From Opitutia bacterium UBA953 (GTDB taxonomy: Bacteria; Verrucomicrobiota; Verrucomicrobiia; Opitutales; UBA953): a stretch of 6,089 nucleotides of DNA. Where the stretch lies: contig DBCR01000053.1 of assembly GCA_002293125.1 (NCBI GenBank), forward strand, positions 16,110 through 22,198, written 5' to 3'. Position 1 is the stretch's first letter; each line of letters starts with the position of its first letter. A program made the position numbers and the translations under genes. Below, one piece after another: positions 6,002-6,089 of the stretch. The notes beneath the pieces are model-generated. The model was given only the letters and a program-made list of their open reading frames with translations, was not told where the DNA came from and searched no databases.

Positions 6002-6089
6002 ATGAAGCACACCTCCATCACCCTCCTCACCCTCACCGCTGCCGCGAGCTTTGCTCAGTCGGCGCCCGCCGCTGCCTCGGCGTTCACCA
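6002..6089 (+). CDS. Start of an exported protein with signal peptide (3' partial)
   Basis: The window ends 29 codons into this open frame. The visible residues have the layout of a Sec signal peptide: a basic start (MKHTS), a hydrophobic core (ITLLTLTAAA), then a probable cleavage region SFAQSAPAA with AxA-like small residues at about 18-24. The mature protein begins near the window edge, so its function cannot be read. Two starts are possible: the ATG at 6002, preferred because the signal peptide then begins directly, or an in-frame ATG at 5963 that would add 13 residues with no basic charge. Neither has a clear ribosome binding site. The long gap upstream suggests its own promoter. Given the exosortase nearby it could be a surface or sorted protein, but the C-terminal tag that would show this lies outside the window. 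Confidence 0.7.
   Translation, partial: MKHTSITLLTLTAAASFAQSAPAAASAFT

Overview
The window reads like the chromosome of a GC-rich Gram-negative bacterium, most probably a member of the Verrucomicrobiota (Opitutae-like). That placement is inference. It rests on a PEP-CTERM-type exosortase, a dipeptide/oligopeptide (family 5) ABC importer, a GlgA-type glycogen synthase, and a secreted protein whose signal peptide ends in an Ala-rich AxA stretch. There is no marker gene such as rRNA to confirm it. All genes lie on the + strand, and coding density is close to 100 % up to position 5867.

Layout: (1) Positions 1-1744 hold a periplasmic solute-binding protein of the SBP_bac_5 (OppA/DppA/YejA) type. 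Its 5' end lies outside the window, and its reading frame is broken by a one-base shift near 172-178. (2) Positions 1794-2639 and 2636-3427 hold two ABC ATPases of the OppD/DppD and OppF/DppF kind, overlapping by ATGA. Both are short and lack the usual C-terminal cysteine tail. No permease gene is visible, so the permeases should lie upstream or elsewhere. (3) Positions 3427-4446 hold an eight-helix exosortase/archaeosortase-family transpeptidase with the full Cys/Arg/His catalytic set, starting inside the stop of the second ATPase. (4) Positions 4443-5867 hold glycogen synthase GlgA, overlapping the exosortase by ATGA. (5) Positions 5868-6001 are an AT-rich intergenic gap with a weak hairpin and repeated TTAACG boxes. 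(6) From 6002 to the window end is the first 29 codons of an exported protein.

The four complete genes overlap by 1-4 bases at each junction, and the binding protein lies only 49 bases upstream, so they look like one transcription unit. The first three genes form a coherent peptide (or related small-solute) uptake module. The exosortase, which processes C-terminally tagged exported proteins, and GlgA, which extends alpha-1,4-glucan from ADP-glucose, are not obviously related to it. Their tight coupling is the most interesting feature of the window, although it may only reflect compact gene packing. I see no CRISPR, tRNA, rRNA or insertion sequence, and no clearly new defence or mobile system.
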